Shown: positions 50,052 through 61,213, counted from the stretch's first letter. The stretch: 64,000 nucleotides of DNA from Siphonodentalium dalli (GCA_032622095.1 CP136066.1:93581319-93645318); one strand, 5' to 3'. Numbers and translations: made by a program. The notes: generated by a model not told the origin, from the sequence alone.

Positions 50052-50393
50052 TTAACCCTTTGGCGAGTAGAACGACATATATGTCGTCTATCGGTTGAGG
50101 AGTAGAACGACATATATGTCGTTTCAGGAAGTGTTATTTTACGTAGACATAACTTCAACAAATCATCTGATTTATAAATGATTTCTATAGGAGTTATTTT
50201 GATTAATATAATGTTCCAAATGTATAAGTGCAATTGATTATGATAACACACATTAACAAAAAATGCACATAAATTAAAACAAATTATTGGGCCTTTTTGA
50301 CCGAACTTGTTAATAATTATTGCCATGACGTTGACGTTAAATTTACTCATGACGTCATGTATATGACGTTACAGATACTCTCCAAATGGTTAA
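50052..50393. mobile_element. piggyBac-like MITE with TTAA ends
   Basis: TTAACCCTTTGGCGAGTA at the left and the inverted TACTCTCCAAATGGTTAA at the right, so TTAA lies at both ends (50052-50055, 50390-50393) with CCCTTTG-like termini, as in piggyBac. The left end holds two 16-bp palindromes ACGACATATATGTCGT (50072-50087, 50107-50122). Confidence 0.7.
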
Positions 50394-50399
50394 GTGGAA

Positions 50400-52110
50400 C
50401 TGACACAAATTAATAAATCTATACAATGTAAATGATGCATCTTTCATCCCTCAATGACAATACAATCGTTGCCAGTCGTAACTACAGCCGAATCTACTAC
50501 CCGAGACCGATAACTGTAAAGCGCTATGTTTTTTATATATGATTTTGCATGAAACATGTGGCCTTATTGTGTGATGTCATGTCACAGGGGTGACGTCATG
50601 TCACAGGCAGAGAACGTGATATTTACATTAGTTCATGACGTAATTCTTATGCGATGGTATTCTCCAAATAAACTGGTATTCTGGCCTTCAAATTTTCGCA
50701 ATCTTCCTAATTGCAATGTGTTTTAATTTATCTGACTGATATAGTATTCACTGTCAGAAATAAAAAAAAAATTCATCGCAGTCCTGCATAGACTATATTG
50801 AATTTGGAAGAAACTTTTGAGAATTGAGACCACTCCAAAGCGCTGTTCAGACCTGCCTACATTAGCTTGTGAAACTGGCACGACAATGTTGTATCGACTA
50901 GCTTGTATGTGATTTCTGTGGCTATTTTTCATGAGCATATGTGACTGCCAGGCACCATTCACGCATATACCATGAGCATCCAGCACTTCTCTTGTTCATT
51001 CAGGTCACACCTGAAAGTTAAGTGAATGTGTCAAAATTAAATGAAAGTGTCGATGACAGTGTAGTTCAACTCGGAGAGAGGATAATGTCATATATTACAG
51101 TCAACGGAGTGATAATGAATGCAGAAAGTTTTAAATGTTTAAGCAATACCAGAGGTCAACCTGAAGAACTATAGGAGTGAGTGCATCAGTCTGTGGTACC
51201 AGTAAGCTGAATATATACATGTATATAGTGTTACATTCAATTTCTTAATATTTCATTTATGTATTGTTACTTACCTTATACATGCGTGTCTATATATATT
51301 ATGCCACTCAAGTGATTATGTATACTCTCTTATCACAAATGTGAAGAGAGAGATATAATGAATGATTAAAACTTGAACTTGAAAGTTTGGGATCAATTGG
51401 ATGAAAAATGTTGTCTGTACGGTGTGCTGTTCTAATTAGTAATGCAAAGACTAAAATCCAAGATGGCTAGCAGCAGCCATTGAAAAGTATTCAAATTTAA
51501 AGTGATCCTAGATAAGCCTGTAAATTTTCAAAACATTTCTCCAATAAGAAATTCAATAAATTGAGGAAAAACATACACTGTGCAATAGTTTATGTAATAA
51601 GATTTAAGAAAGACTATGAATATACTCTCAAATATACTCCGAGATTGGAGTTGTCCACTGTTAATTTTCTGAGATGTGATCATATATGTAATGCTCTAAG
51701 TAATCGACTTACATGTATTAACCACAGCAGAATTATGGGTAACTTTTCAGGATTTAGTCGGAAATATGGCTTGTTGCCATTCATAGGAAACCTCTCGGAG
51801 AGAGCTTTCCGATGACAACCAGTGCAATACCATATGGATTCCCATTCATTTACATGTATTAGGAATTATGTTGGATCTTTGGACATCACTCTGAGCGATT
51901 AAGCTGGAATCAAGTGACTACCCCATCACAACATGGCCGCAAGAGGTTTAAAGGCATTGGCATACATGAACCATGTTAGAAAGTTCATAGCCTGCTGAAT
52001 GATTCCAATTACCAGTGTTTCCGTTACTACAGCTCTGTGTCCATGGAACGGTCTCATTCCCCTCGCTGATGATGTGTTTGAGACATACATGCACCTAAGT
52101 TCTCTAGCAA
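50400..52110. other. Intergenic with small repeats
   Basis: Array-like fragments at 51030-51110 and 51440-51480. Half hairpin copy at 51717-51815. GACGTCATG occurs near 50350 and 50590. No gene recognised. Confidence 0.4.
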
Positions 52111-52119
52111 TCTGTCATA

Positions 52120-54520
52120 AATAAAATCCAGCTGCAATGGCAGATCGGGGGTTAAATAGAATACTGGTGAAAAAGCGGGTCAATTGAGCACAGTATGTTA
52201 CTGGTACAGCGTAACCCTTTGAAATAAAAATGTCAAAACTACAGCGTAATGTTTGGTATGCAGTCAAATAGTGACTCTTATATACATTGTAATACACATA
52301 TGAAAATATTGCGATAACATCAAAGAATGCCGGATTTTTGAGTATGGATAGTTTGTGCACGAGATTCCGTGGATGAAACTACTCATGCTCAGAGATCCCG
52401 TGATATCGTATTACATAAAAGAATGCCGAAGTGCTGAGTGGGGAGATTTTTATGCACAGGATGTCCGTGGATGAAACTACTCATGCTCGGAGAACCTGTG
52501 CTATCGTATTACATAATTAGATAAAAGAATGCCGAACATGCATTGAGGATAAACGCAAAACATATCCCCCAATACGGAGATAAAGTCAAAGTACGGTCAA
52601 TAACAGTTTAGTTATCCCATCTGGAGCCCCTGGCACAAATGCATAAACAACTAGAATGCACTCACTGGAGCTGCCTATACTTGTGCCCATCACACATTTG
52701 GCATGTTTTGTGGTGTCTTGCCAACAACAGAATGAACCACTCGAATGAGAGATCGATACAAAATCTGGATATCATATTTCAGTTCATCCATCGCTGAAAT
52801 ATTTGTGTGTACGGACAGAATATCTCTGTTATCTCCAGTTGATCTATTACACTAATGATGGTCTCAGTAATACCGTACGAGTTGTTAGACATATTTATAG
52901 AACAATATAGACATTGCTGATATGAAGGGTGTGAAGACGATTGGTTGCCGATGATGCTATATATTAGATACCAATGGGTTAAATTACTAGTTTGACTAGA
53001 ATGATTTGTGTATGCCATTGCACTTCAGCGACAAAAACCATCAAAATACCGACATAATTAAATAAAAGACACGTTAGTCTTTGATTAAACGTGTGTAAAT
53101 GTGAAGATGCCCTTAGCAACTGATCTACAGTCTTCGGGGACATTCACATTTTTCAGTGTAATTGTTTCTCAATTGAACCATGCGCTCGACTGTTTGGCCG
53201 GAAATGGTTTATAAATATGCACCAGGATCTTTCGGAAATGTTTTGAACTTCGAAGAAAGTTTCTAGAAATATGATCGCACCTCACTGTCTCTGCAAAAAA
53301 AAAAACGATTCCGCACGCTTTTAGACTTTGATCTCAACTCATTTCCCGAGTTTCAAGTTACATAAAATAGGCTTCTAATGGGTCGTACTACCGGTATTGC
53401 CCACTTTTATTTTCCATGCAGTGTATATATAATATTTATAATAATAAAACACGAAGCTGTTGGCAGATGGATCGGTTTAGCCTGCCCGTGTAATACGAGT
53501 CTCAGCTGTCTGGACATCGACGCAATCATGTCTGGTGTTTTGCGCGCCTGTGACGTCCTGATGTGCGTCGTGACGTCATGGCGTCTTTATCGGTTTCCAT
53601 AAAGAAATCTTTCAATATTGTTCTTTTATGAAAGATTTATTACCAAAATAAAACCAGATAACAATGCAATTTAAGTATATACGTGGATTTAATTTACAAT
53701 TTGTGCAACCGTTTCATATTAGCGCAATGCATTCTTCACATTATGTACTTCCGGTATGACGTAACATATTCGCGGAAGGACAAATAAACAGACACATAAA
53801 CAGAGATCCGGACCGAAAACATTACTTGCGTCCAGCAGAGACTGGTGCAAGTAACGATGCACAAGTTCACATTTCCTGCCAAAACTCAATTATATTTCAT
53901 AACACATGGGCTAAAACTCTGTTCCGTAGCAGTGGTTCTAACTATAGTTGTTGGACTAATGCTGACTATTGAACAAGCTGCGCATTTTGAGTTTGTTTGA
54001 TTTCGCTACCATTCATATTATGCTGCTATAGATATCTTCTGCAGATAATCCCTGCAGTATGACGTCACAGTGCACAAAAGTTTTACGATTGACAGATTAT
54101 ATCCTTTCGGTTTATTTTTACGGAAGCTACCTGTTGAAATTCTTAGAAGGTCAATGCATAGATGCTTTTTTGTAATTAATTATACATGTCGGAATCTTAT
54201 AATTGGTAAACACTGTAACTCGTAGCTTGTTCATTTATTTAGTCTTCAATCAGCCTGCAGTCTCAATTGTGTAATTTCATGGTTAAAACTCTGGCTAGCA
54301 TGAACAGAATTAATGCACCCACGGAAATGATCAACTTGCGTAATATTCGTAGCTTTGGAATGCTTTGTGAGTATCTCAGGTGCAAGGAAATAACTACTTT
54401 TCAGTGACAAATACCAAAATTATCTCCCGACGGGCCGAACATGGTCGCCCCTTCGAATTATGTGTTTCCCCAATACAGACTCATTTATTTTCCCCTGGCG
54501 GATCCCCTGGCGGAAACCCT
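52120..54520 (-). repeat. Inverted duplicate, copy 2 (partner 34365-35740)
   Basis: Contains the reverse complement of copy 1 in two blocks, 52120-52640 and 53820-54520, separated by 52640-53820, which has no partner. It supplies the probable poly(A) signal of the TAF1A-like gene. The middle block has CRE-like TGACGTC motifs (53550-53580) but no recognised gene. Confidence 0.72.
54484..54489 (-). terminator. Possible poly(A) signal of the TAF1A-like gene
   Basis: AATAAA on the - strand about 100 nt past the stop codon. It lies inside the end of a dispersed inverted repeat. The other copy of that repeat (about 34375-34384) reads GAATTAATGAG at the same point and lacks the signal. Confidence 0.45.
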
Positions 54521-54591
54521 GCAATTACCCAACTTTTTTACAGGTGCCTTCTTTCACAATTATTGTTGATTGATTGATACTTGAGAATCAA

Positions 54592-54799
54592 TTAACTTTG
54601 GGTGGTCTTATCTATCATTATATTAGAGGACTTGCCTATTCCAAGGAACCCAAGTCTGCGGATGATCTTTTGTTTGAGCACAAATATCTCGTGATCTCCT
54701 TTACTTTCGTGTTGCTGCATAGTGTTATCAGAGAACTGGAACTTCTTCCACCAGGACCGCTCCGTCATAAATTTTTTCACATCGTTGATTATGTCATTT
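54592..54799 (-). CDS. TAF1A: TAF1A-like last exon (WWKKFQFS, stop)
   Basis: 208 nt including TAA. Acceptor GGTCTCTGAG on the - strand. Codes NDIINDVKKFMTERSWWKKF, then QFS and a charged tail ending DKTTQS. The WWxxFxFS signature aligns with the C-terminal TAF1A motif. Phase agrees with the preceding exon. Confidence 0.77.
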
Positions 54800-57700
54800 C
54801 TCAGAGACCTAGATTTTCATAAAAAAAATTGGTAAAAAACAAAAACAAAATAACACTTGATTTCATTTGGAAAACAAAAAGAACAACAAACAGTCATCCA
54901 GATCCAAAAAACCCATGGCTAAGATATCTGCATGGAAGGACAAAAAGATTTCCAGTTAATCAAAAAAAGATAACTCTAGAATGGAAACTCCAATGTCATT
55001 TGCCTTTTTTTTTATGCAGTGATGATGGCGAACCTCCATCAAGCCTGCAAATAGTGTGTCTATCATTCACAGAATGAGGTCCCCAGAGGGTGAATTTAGT
55101 GGTCTACGCTATACCGCATGGTGGGCTAGCATCACCAAATTCACCCTCTGGGAACCTCATTCTGCTTAGGCCTCAACTACTATGGGAGACCTGGGATCAG
55201 ATTTAAGTTCACCAGTTAAAGTTGGTGATGTTCACCAATTACGCATGTTATCTTCTGCAAATTAGGGGATATAGAAACTTCCCAGAAGGGAAAAAGTAAC
55301 TAAATATAATGTTAATTTGATACTATAGATACATCGCAGAAGATGAAGCCTAAGCAGAATGAGGTCCCCAGAGGGTGAATTTGGTGATGCTATCTCGCTG
55401 TGCAGGATAGCATCACTAAATTCACCCTCTGGGGACCTCATTCTGCAAATGAAAGACACACTGATTGCAAGCTTGACCTCCATACCAAATTTTATTGAGA
55501 TCAGATAAACCATGCCCAAAAAATCCAAGATTCCCAGATAAATTAAAGGTTGCTGACCCCCATGTCCCCCAAAAAAGGTGGTTTTTTTTGGGTAGTTGGC
55601 TTATTTTATTTGTATCCATACCATATTATGGTACACATAGTGTCGAAGTCCGGATTGACCACTCGTCGTTCATCCATCTGTCCGTAGACACTTTACGTAT
55701 GGTGCAATAACTCAAACATTTTTTCTCTGATAGGAATCAAATTTTATATATTTGTTTCTCAGCCCAAAATACAGATCAAGTTCGAATATGGGTTTGATCT
55801 GACTTTTTTTTTACGGAGTTATGGCCCTTTTCTACTTAGAATTCACTCATGCTGTGATAACTCAATCAATTTTTTCAAACGGGCGTATAAAAATGGCCAT
55901 AACTCTGGTGATAATTGGCAGACGGAACCCAAATTTGAACTTGACCTTAATATATAATGTTGGGCTAGTAAACTCACATACTGGATTTCATTTCATTCAG
56001 TTCAGACTTACTAAAGTCATCATACAGAAACGAAAAAATTGAACAGATGCCATAACTCTGGTGATAATTGGCAGACGGAACCCAAATTTGAACTTGACCT
56101 TAATATATAATGTTGGGCTAGTAAACTCACATACTGGATTTCATTTCATTCAGTTCAGACTTACTAAAGTCATCATACAGAAACGAAAAAATTGAACAGA
56201 TGCCTGAGGACCTCATTCTGCTTAGGCCTCAACTGCTGTGGGAGACCTGGGATCAGATTGAAGTTCCATCAGTTCAAGTTGGTGATGTTCACCAATTAGT
56301 CACCTTGATTAACATGCATTTTATCTTCTGCAAATTAGGGGATAAAGAAACTTAACAGAAGGGGGAATGTAACTAAAATTTATGATAATTTGAGATTGTA
56401 GATAACACCCAGAAGATATTGCCCAGAGGGTGAATGTGGGGATGTTAGCCCACTGTATGCGGTAGCATCACTATTAAAATTCACCCTCTGGGGACCTCAT
56501 TCTGCAAATGTCAGACACACTATTACAAGGCTTGAGTACAATACCAGCCAAAACTACTGGAAATTGTGTGCTGCTACCTTTAGTTACAATTTGTTATAAT
56601 CTACACTCACAGTGGCTGAAGAATATTCAGTAGTTCAGTCCATGGTCTCTTGTCATTGTTCCAACATGCGTAATCTAACATGTCCAGCAGCACTACTATA
56701 GCACCCACTGTGTTCTTCTCTGAAAGGGAGATAAATATAGAATATCCATATAGTTTAACGAGATACAAGGTTTATTTACGCGACTATGATTCAGCAAATG
56801 GGGGAGCGATATGTAACGAGGTCCCCCATTTGCTGAATCATACGAGCGAAAATAAGCCTTGTATCTCGTCTAACAATATGGGTATTTTTTTATCCATCAC
56901 CAACTATTTAACTGTTTAAAAGTCGTTAACATCTATTAAATATGTTTAAATAGGGAATTATTGGGATTTAAATTGACTGCAAAAAATTTCTGTTGTAGTT
57001 CCAAGCATTTGCCTTTATTATGATGGTTGAATTACAAATGTAGGTGTTCTTGCTTTAAATACAGCCGTGGTTTATTTTGCAGCCTTTATCTATATAGTAG
57101 ATGACAAATTGAAGGGGATGGATAAACAGAGGATATCTAGTGTTCTTGAGTGCATACCAATAATTTTTATTTTCCACTAGTCCCTTGCCACATGAGAAAA
57201 TATTCACTTGGTCATGAAGAAATAAATATTCTCACAATCACCATGAATTGAAATCAATTATAAATGTAGTTCCAATATTCTTCCAATGATTTCCCATAAA
57301 AGTATATCGATTTTCAAGAAACGTGAAGTGGCCCCCGGTGGTCCAGTCGGTAGAGTGCCAGGTGCATTACGCCGTCACAGGCCGTCCAGCGCTGATGAAG
57401 CTGGTTCGAACCCCGTCATAGGGAGGGTGACCGGAATCGTATATCTGGGTAAGTTTGTCAGTTGCTTTCCGGGGGGGTTGGTGGTTTCTACACGCAGTGG
57501 AACAATTTTCCAGTGAAATTAAGCCTCTGTGTGGTCTTTCCTCCACCCGTAAAATTGACAACGTCGTGTGTGGCCTAGCGGCTAAAACGACAATAAACCC
57601 TAATAAAACAAACAAACAAATCAAGAAACGTGAATGGGAATCAAGCAACTACCTATCGGCAAATATCCAGTTATCGAATGTTAACCCTTTCAACCTGAGA

Positions 57701-60688
57701 GACCGGAATACCGGTCCAATCCTTATATGTGACCCACCATATCAAATCCAGTCGGAAGTCGGGATTTTTTTTACCCTGTGCCAATGCATTCTCTTATATA
57801 TGCGAGTCGACCATAGGTCGCCTCGCATATATAAGAGAATGCATTGGCCTAACAATTTTTTACAATTTTAATAATTTGTTCTTGTATTCTTTAACAATTT
57901 TATAATTTCACCCATACAGAGCCCCAGACAAACATGTGCAGACGACACTCTTCTATGTAGTTCTATATATGTGTGGGGCTCCCTGCAGGGTAATGGATGT
58001 TTTTTTATTTTATGTCCTAAAAATTGTAAGAAACATTTTTTTTGTAAACATGATAAAATATTGTTAGGCCAATGCATTCTCTTATATATGCGAGGCGATC
58101 TATGGTCGACTCGCATATATACCGGTAAGAGAATGCATTGGCACAGGGTAAAAAAATCCCGACTTCCGACTGGATTTGATATGGCGGGTCACATATTCAT
58201 ATTACACGGGAAACTGGAATACCGGTCCAGAAATCATACAATATGTGACATGGAAATACAGTAACTCACATGTCAACTAGAATTGTACTTCTACTTTGCA
58301 CACACGAGTCACATGTTTACCCCTGTGACGTTGGCAAATAAACTAATGACAGAGGGTCAGTTTCTTTGCGCATGCGCAGAGGCATATTTTAAGAAAAAAG
58401 TTTGCTTGTTATCGTCAGCAAAGGAGAAGAATTTTGTTATAAATAGTGTGATCAAAGGGAGCCGTAATATAATGTACATGTATACTGGTGTTGAAAGTGG
58501 AATAGACTGTCTCACTGAAATACATTGTGACATATTTCACCACACACTAGCTATAAAGTTAGCACAGTATATTGCCATACAGTTGTGCATGTAGACATTG
58601 CAGGTAATAGCATTTCACATTATGTCATCAGAAACACTATATAACGTCAGGCGCCTCGGGTGAAGACCATTAAACATTCAGGACATCAGGGTTCAAAGGG
58701 TTAACATATCAGACTGGTGGTTCAATCTTTCCCCCATTATATTAACATGCCATCTTCCTGTAGAAATCGTAAAATGATCATAAAGTATGTGGCATTTGTT
58801 AAAACTGGTAGATAAATCCCCACAGAATTTAGTAATGACAAACAGGCTGTGTTACCTTCTCTGTACAAAGTGCACAAGTCCAGTACAAGCAAGTCACTGG
58901 GAACGAGTTTAACAAGTCCCTGAAATAATTGAAAAGGTAGAGAGTTAGTTCGATGATGAAAGTGACTGTTTCAAGTTTAAGTTTTCATATAACATAGATC
59001 ACTGACTCTATCATCTATCATAGTGATAATAATCAATTGATAATAAACACAAAGAGATGTTTAACAAGAGCTCCTTCCATGTATACCCTGCAAATGTTGA
59101 TTAATTCGAACGGTGTCTTAGTCTGGCCCAAGATACATAGATCAAAAGTTGCTATATGCATAGAAGTGAATGGATTTAATGTTATGCACATATAGTTGTG
59201 ATTCCTCGAATTTAGTTGCAAATTTACTGAAATATATATAAAAGTACACAGAAGGAAAACATGCCATTTGAATTAAAACTAATTTCAATCAATGAGTCAT
59301 AACACTGGTGTAAATAAATGCATTTTAAATTTGTTGATAATTGTTGAAATCATCATCTTGACAAAAATTGCTAATAATTTGTGTGTTTATGGTATTGACT
59401 GACAAAACTATTAAAGTTATGATGGACTTCAGGACGAATCGGGTAGCAGGTAAACTTATGAGTCAGACAAATTTGTATATTACCCACTCTTCATAATTAT
59501 GATAAAAAATATTGTTACCTCCAAAATTTTCCTCTTGAATTCAACAGAGCCATCATTTCTAGTGACATATTGGTACAGATATTTGTAAGTGTTTGGATTG
59601 TCTGGGTTTTTCCTGTTGTATTCCTGTAGAAGCATAAGAGCTTCATCCTTTCTGCCATTATACTCAAGCACCTGCATAGACAAAACATTGAAATGTGTGA
59701 CTGTCCAATGAGAATACAGTATTAAGAGGCCTCAAAATATGGTGCTGGACATTTGCAGATTGGGGTCCCCAGAGGGTGAATTTAGTGATGCAGGGCTAGT
59801 AACCATCTGAGGACCTCATTCTCCTTAGGCCTCATATTCTCTGGAAAGTATGTTTGTTACTAAATTAACAAGTTTTTTAGTTTCTTTAGGCAGTTTCTTT
59901 TTCTTTTTTAGTTTAGTTTCTCTATATCCCCAAATTGGCAGATGTCACAATTCATAATCGAGGTGCACATCACCATCTTTACCATCAGAGAACTTAAATC
60001 TGTGTCTAGGTCTCCCATAGCAGATGAGATCATGCAGAATGAGGATAAATTTCGCTGTGTGGGCTGGCGTCACTAAATTCACCCTCTGGAGACATCATTC
60101 TGCAAATGACAGGCACACTAAACTCAGACTTGAATCCAATGCATACTAAAGTATTTCTAAGGCTAACAGAGCAACAAATCTGCCAAAATTTATATCTGAC
60201 ATGCCTCATAATCACAGGTACATATGACGGTTAAAGATTCAAGATTCAAGATTTTATTTGATAATGAAAGCTCAATGTTGGATAATCAAATTTATAAATA
60301 GTAGAAGAAAAGAAAATATAACAATAAATAATAAATAATATAACTATAATAATAATAACGAGCACCAGTTTTCTGTAATGGTGACCTAGCGGTGATATGA
60401 AAAGTAGAAAAGAGTCATCATCGTGGCGCCTATCACTGTCTGACCATTCTTACAATTGAAGGACTCAGAAGGAGGACCATTCTAATTTATAATTTCAGAA
60501 CTGAATGTGAACAGTTACTACAGTGAACAATTACATTACCTCCATGTGGCAAATGATGAATATATCAATCATATCTTTGTTTTCCATGTCTTGGAAGGCT
60601 TTCTCGATATTATCTGAAATGCTATTCATCTCTGCTGTGAAATTTGAGGTCATACTCCCCGTAGTGTTCATTAGTAGACCTGATCTTT
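54592..60688 (-). CDS. TAF1A: TAF1A-like Pol I selectivity factor subunit (partial, C-terminal 226 residues)
   Basis: TAF1A (TAFI48) is a subunit of SL1/TIF-IB, which recruits RNA polymerase I to rDNA promoters in the nucleolus. Join on the - strand: 60688-60540, 59671-59519, 58919-58856, 56719-56611, 54799-54592 (stop TAA). Seen: the series VLEYNGRKDEALMLL, PDNPNTYKYLY, LVKLVPSDLLVLDLCTLYRE, AIVVLLDMLDYA and ERSWWKKFQFS. These follow, in order and spacing, the conserved C-terminal half of TAF1A (EALxxL, PNPNxxxYLY, VPSxxLMLEF, VLFGVLDFA, NWWxxFxFS). All four introns are GT-AG with matching phases. The first visible exon enters in phase 2, so upstream exons exist; I found none up to 64000. 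Its 3' end faces the SR gene. Divergence is high, as expected for this fast-evolving family. Confidence 0.82.
55040..55475. mobile_element. Double-hairpin hAT-like MITE, complete
   Basis: 8-bp duplication ACCTCCAT at 55032-55039 and 55476-55483. Outer ends CAAGCCTGCAAATAG / inverse. Inside are two hairpins whose arms are GAATGAGGTCCCCAGAGG...GTGAATTT and the inverse, separated by a TAGGGGATATAGAAACTTCC spacer. Located in the last intron of the TAF1A-like gene. Confidence 0.85.
55896..56201. repeat. Exact tandem duplication, 153-bp unit
   Basis: 55896-56048 and 56049-56201 read identically base for base by eye. The unit begins GCCATAACTCTGGTGATAAT. Flanked at 55640-55890 by TACGCCC-type sequence in reverse orientation. 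Confidence 0.8.
56202..56535. mobile_element. Truncated double-hairpin MITE
   Basis: Begins inside the left hairpin (GAGGACCTCATTCTGC), retains the spacer and right hairpin, and ends CACACTATTACAAGGCTTG. Confidence 0.65.
56611..56719 (-). CDS. TAF1A: TAF1A-like exon (VVLLDMLDYA)
   Basis: 109 nt; acceptor ATCTCCCTTTCAG, donor GTGAGT. Codes EKNTVGAIVVLLDMLDYACW then a hydrophilic stretch and ELLNILQP, matching the EVLFGVLDFAG segment of TAF1A. An in-frame TGA follows immediately if the donor is not used, so splicing is needed to reach the last exon. Confidence 0.8.
57328..57620 (+). mobile_element. Complete tRNA-derived SINE with 14-bp target duplication
   Basis: Flanked by TCAAGAAACGTGAA at 57314-57327 and 57621-57634, exact. 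Head contains A box TGGTCCAGTCGG and B box GGTTCGAACCC; body about 200 bp; tail AATAAAACAAACAAACAAA. 293 bp. Located in an intron of the TAF1A-like gene. The unbroken ends and perfect duplication indicate a fairly recent insertion. Confidence 0.88.
57681..58704. mobile_element. piggyBac-like non-autonomous element, 1 kb
   Basis: TTAACCCTTTCAACC at 57681 and the inverse GGTTCAAAGGGTTAA ending 58704; TTAA at both ends. Holds the nested palindrome 57729-58193. An NRF1-type palindrome TGCGCATGCGCA lies at 58367-58378. No transposase frame. Confidence 0.65.
57729..58193. repeat. Nested palindrome (hairpin within each arm)
   Basis: Outer arms TGTGACCCACCATATC / inverse. Inside each arm is a further hairpin, 57781-57847 and 58069-58141, whose arms read CCAATGCATTCTCTTATATA and its inverse. 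Confidence 0.8.
58856..58919 (-). CDS. TAF1A: TAF1A-like exon (VPSDLLVLDL)
   Basis: 64 nt; acceptor CAATTATTTCAG, donor GTAACA. Codes GLVKLVPSDLLVLDLCTLYR then E, corresponding to the VPSHKLMLEFHTLL segment of vertebrate TAF1A. Exits in phase 1. Confidence 0.82.
59519..59671 (-). CDS. TAF1A: TAF1A-like exon (EALMLL / PNTYKYLY)
   Basis: 153 nt, exactly 51 codons. Acceptor TCTATGCAG, donor GTAACA. Contains VLEYNGRKDEALMLLQEY and PDNPNTYKYLYQYV, the best-conserved TAF1A segment visible; TPR-like helix pairs are plausible. Confidence 0.83.
59755..60125. mobile_element. Degraded double-hairpin MITE
   Basis: Contains GGTCCCCAGAGGGTGAATTT, the spacer (TCTATATCCCCAAATTGGCAG) and an inverted CACCCTCTGGAGACATCATTC. 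Both ends are diverged. Confidence 0.6.
60540..60688 (-). CDS. TAF1A: TAF1A-like exon (5'-most visible)
   Basis: 149 nt; acceptor TTTTTCATGCAG on the - strand, donor GTAATG. Codes RSGLLMNTTGSMTSNFTAEM, an acidic/helical stretch, then DMIDIFIICHME. Weak identity to TAF1A alone; assigned by phase and order with the next exon. Enters in phase 2 and exits in phase 0. Confidence 0.72.
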
Positions 60689-60732
60689 CTGCATGAAAAA
60701 GAAAATATAGTGATTGCTTGGCAGTGTAACAG

Positions 60733-61205
60733 CAAGCCTGTAAATAGCGTCTCTGTCATTTGCAGAATGAGGTCCCCAGAGGGTGAATTTAGTGATGCTA
60801 GCCCGTTATGCTATATATGCTATATATTTCAATAAATTTGCAACTAAATTTCAAAATTCACCCTCTGGGGACCTCATTCTGCTAAGGCCCTCAACTCATA
60901 TGGCAGACCTAGGATCAGATTGAAGTTCCCAAGTTGAAATTGGTGATGTTCACCCATTGGGCACCTCAATTATGAATTTTATCTTCTACAAATTAGGGGA
61001 TATAGAACCTTCCTAGAAGGGGAATGTAACTAAAAACAATGTCAATTTGATACTATAGATACTTCCCAGAAGATGAGGCCTAAGCAGAATGAGGTCTCCA
61101 GAGGGTGAATTTGGTGATGCTAGCCCGCTGTGCGGGATAGCATCACCAAATTCACCCTCTGGGGACCTCATTCTGCGAATGGCAGACACGCTATTTGTAG
61201 GCTTG
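60733..61205. mobile_element. Double-hairpin hAT-like MITE, complete
   Basis: 8-bp duplication TGTAACAG at 60725-60732 and 61206-61213, exact. Ends CAAGCCTGTAAATAGCG and CGCTATTTGTAGGCTTG. Two internal hairpins at 60764-60880 and 61087-61177; the second has loop GCCCGCTGTGCGGGA. Confidence 0.88.
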
Positions 61206-61213
61206 TGTAACAG

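Noticed and set aside
53490-53602. GC-rich stretch with several TGACGTC motifs as a promoter
   Set aside because: It lies between blocks of an inverted duplicate, downstream of both genes, with no gene to drive; kept only as a note.
55071-55445. Regularly repeated palindromes that could be mistaken for a CRISPR-like array
   Set aside because: The repeats are hairpin arms of a MITE with 8-bp target duplications in an animal genome; spacing is irregular and no spacers or cas genes exist.
57367-57871. 93- and 138-codon frames overlapping the SINE
   Set aside because: Explained by the SINE and adjacent palindrome; no protein similarity visible.
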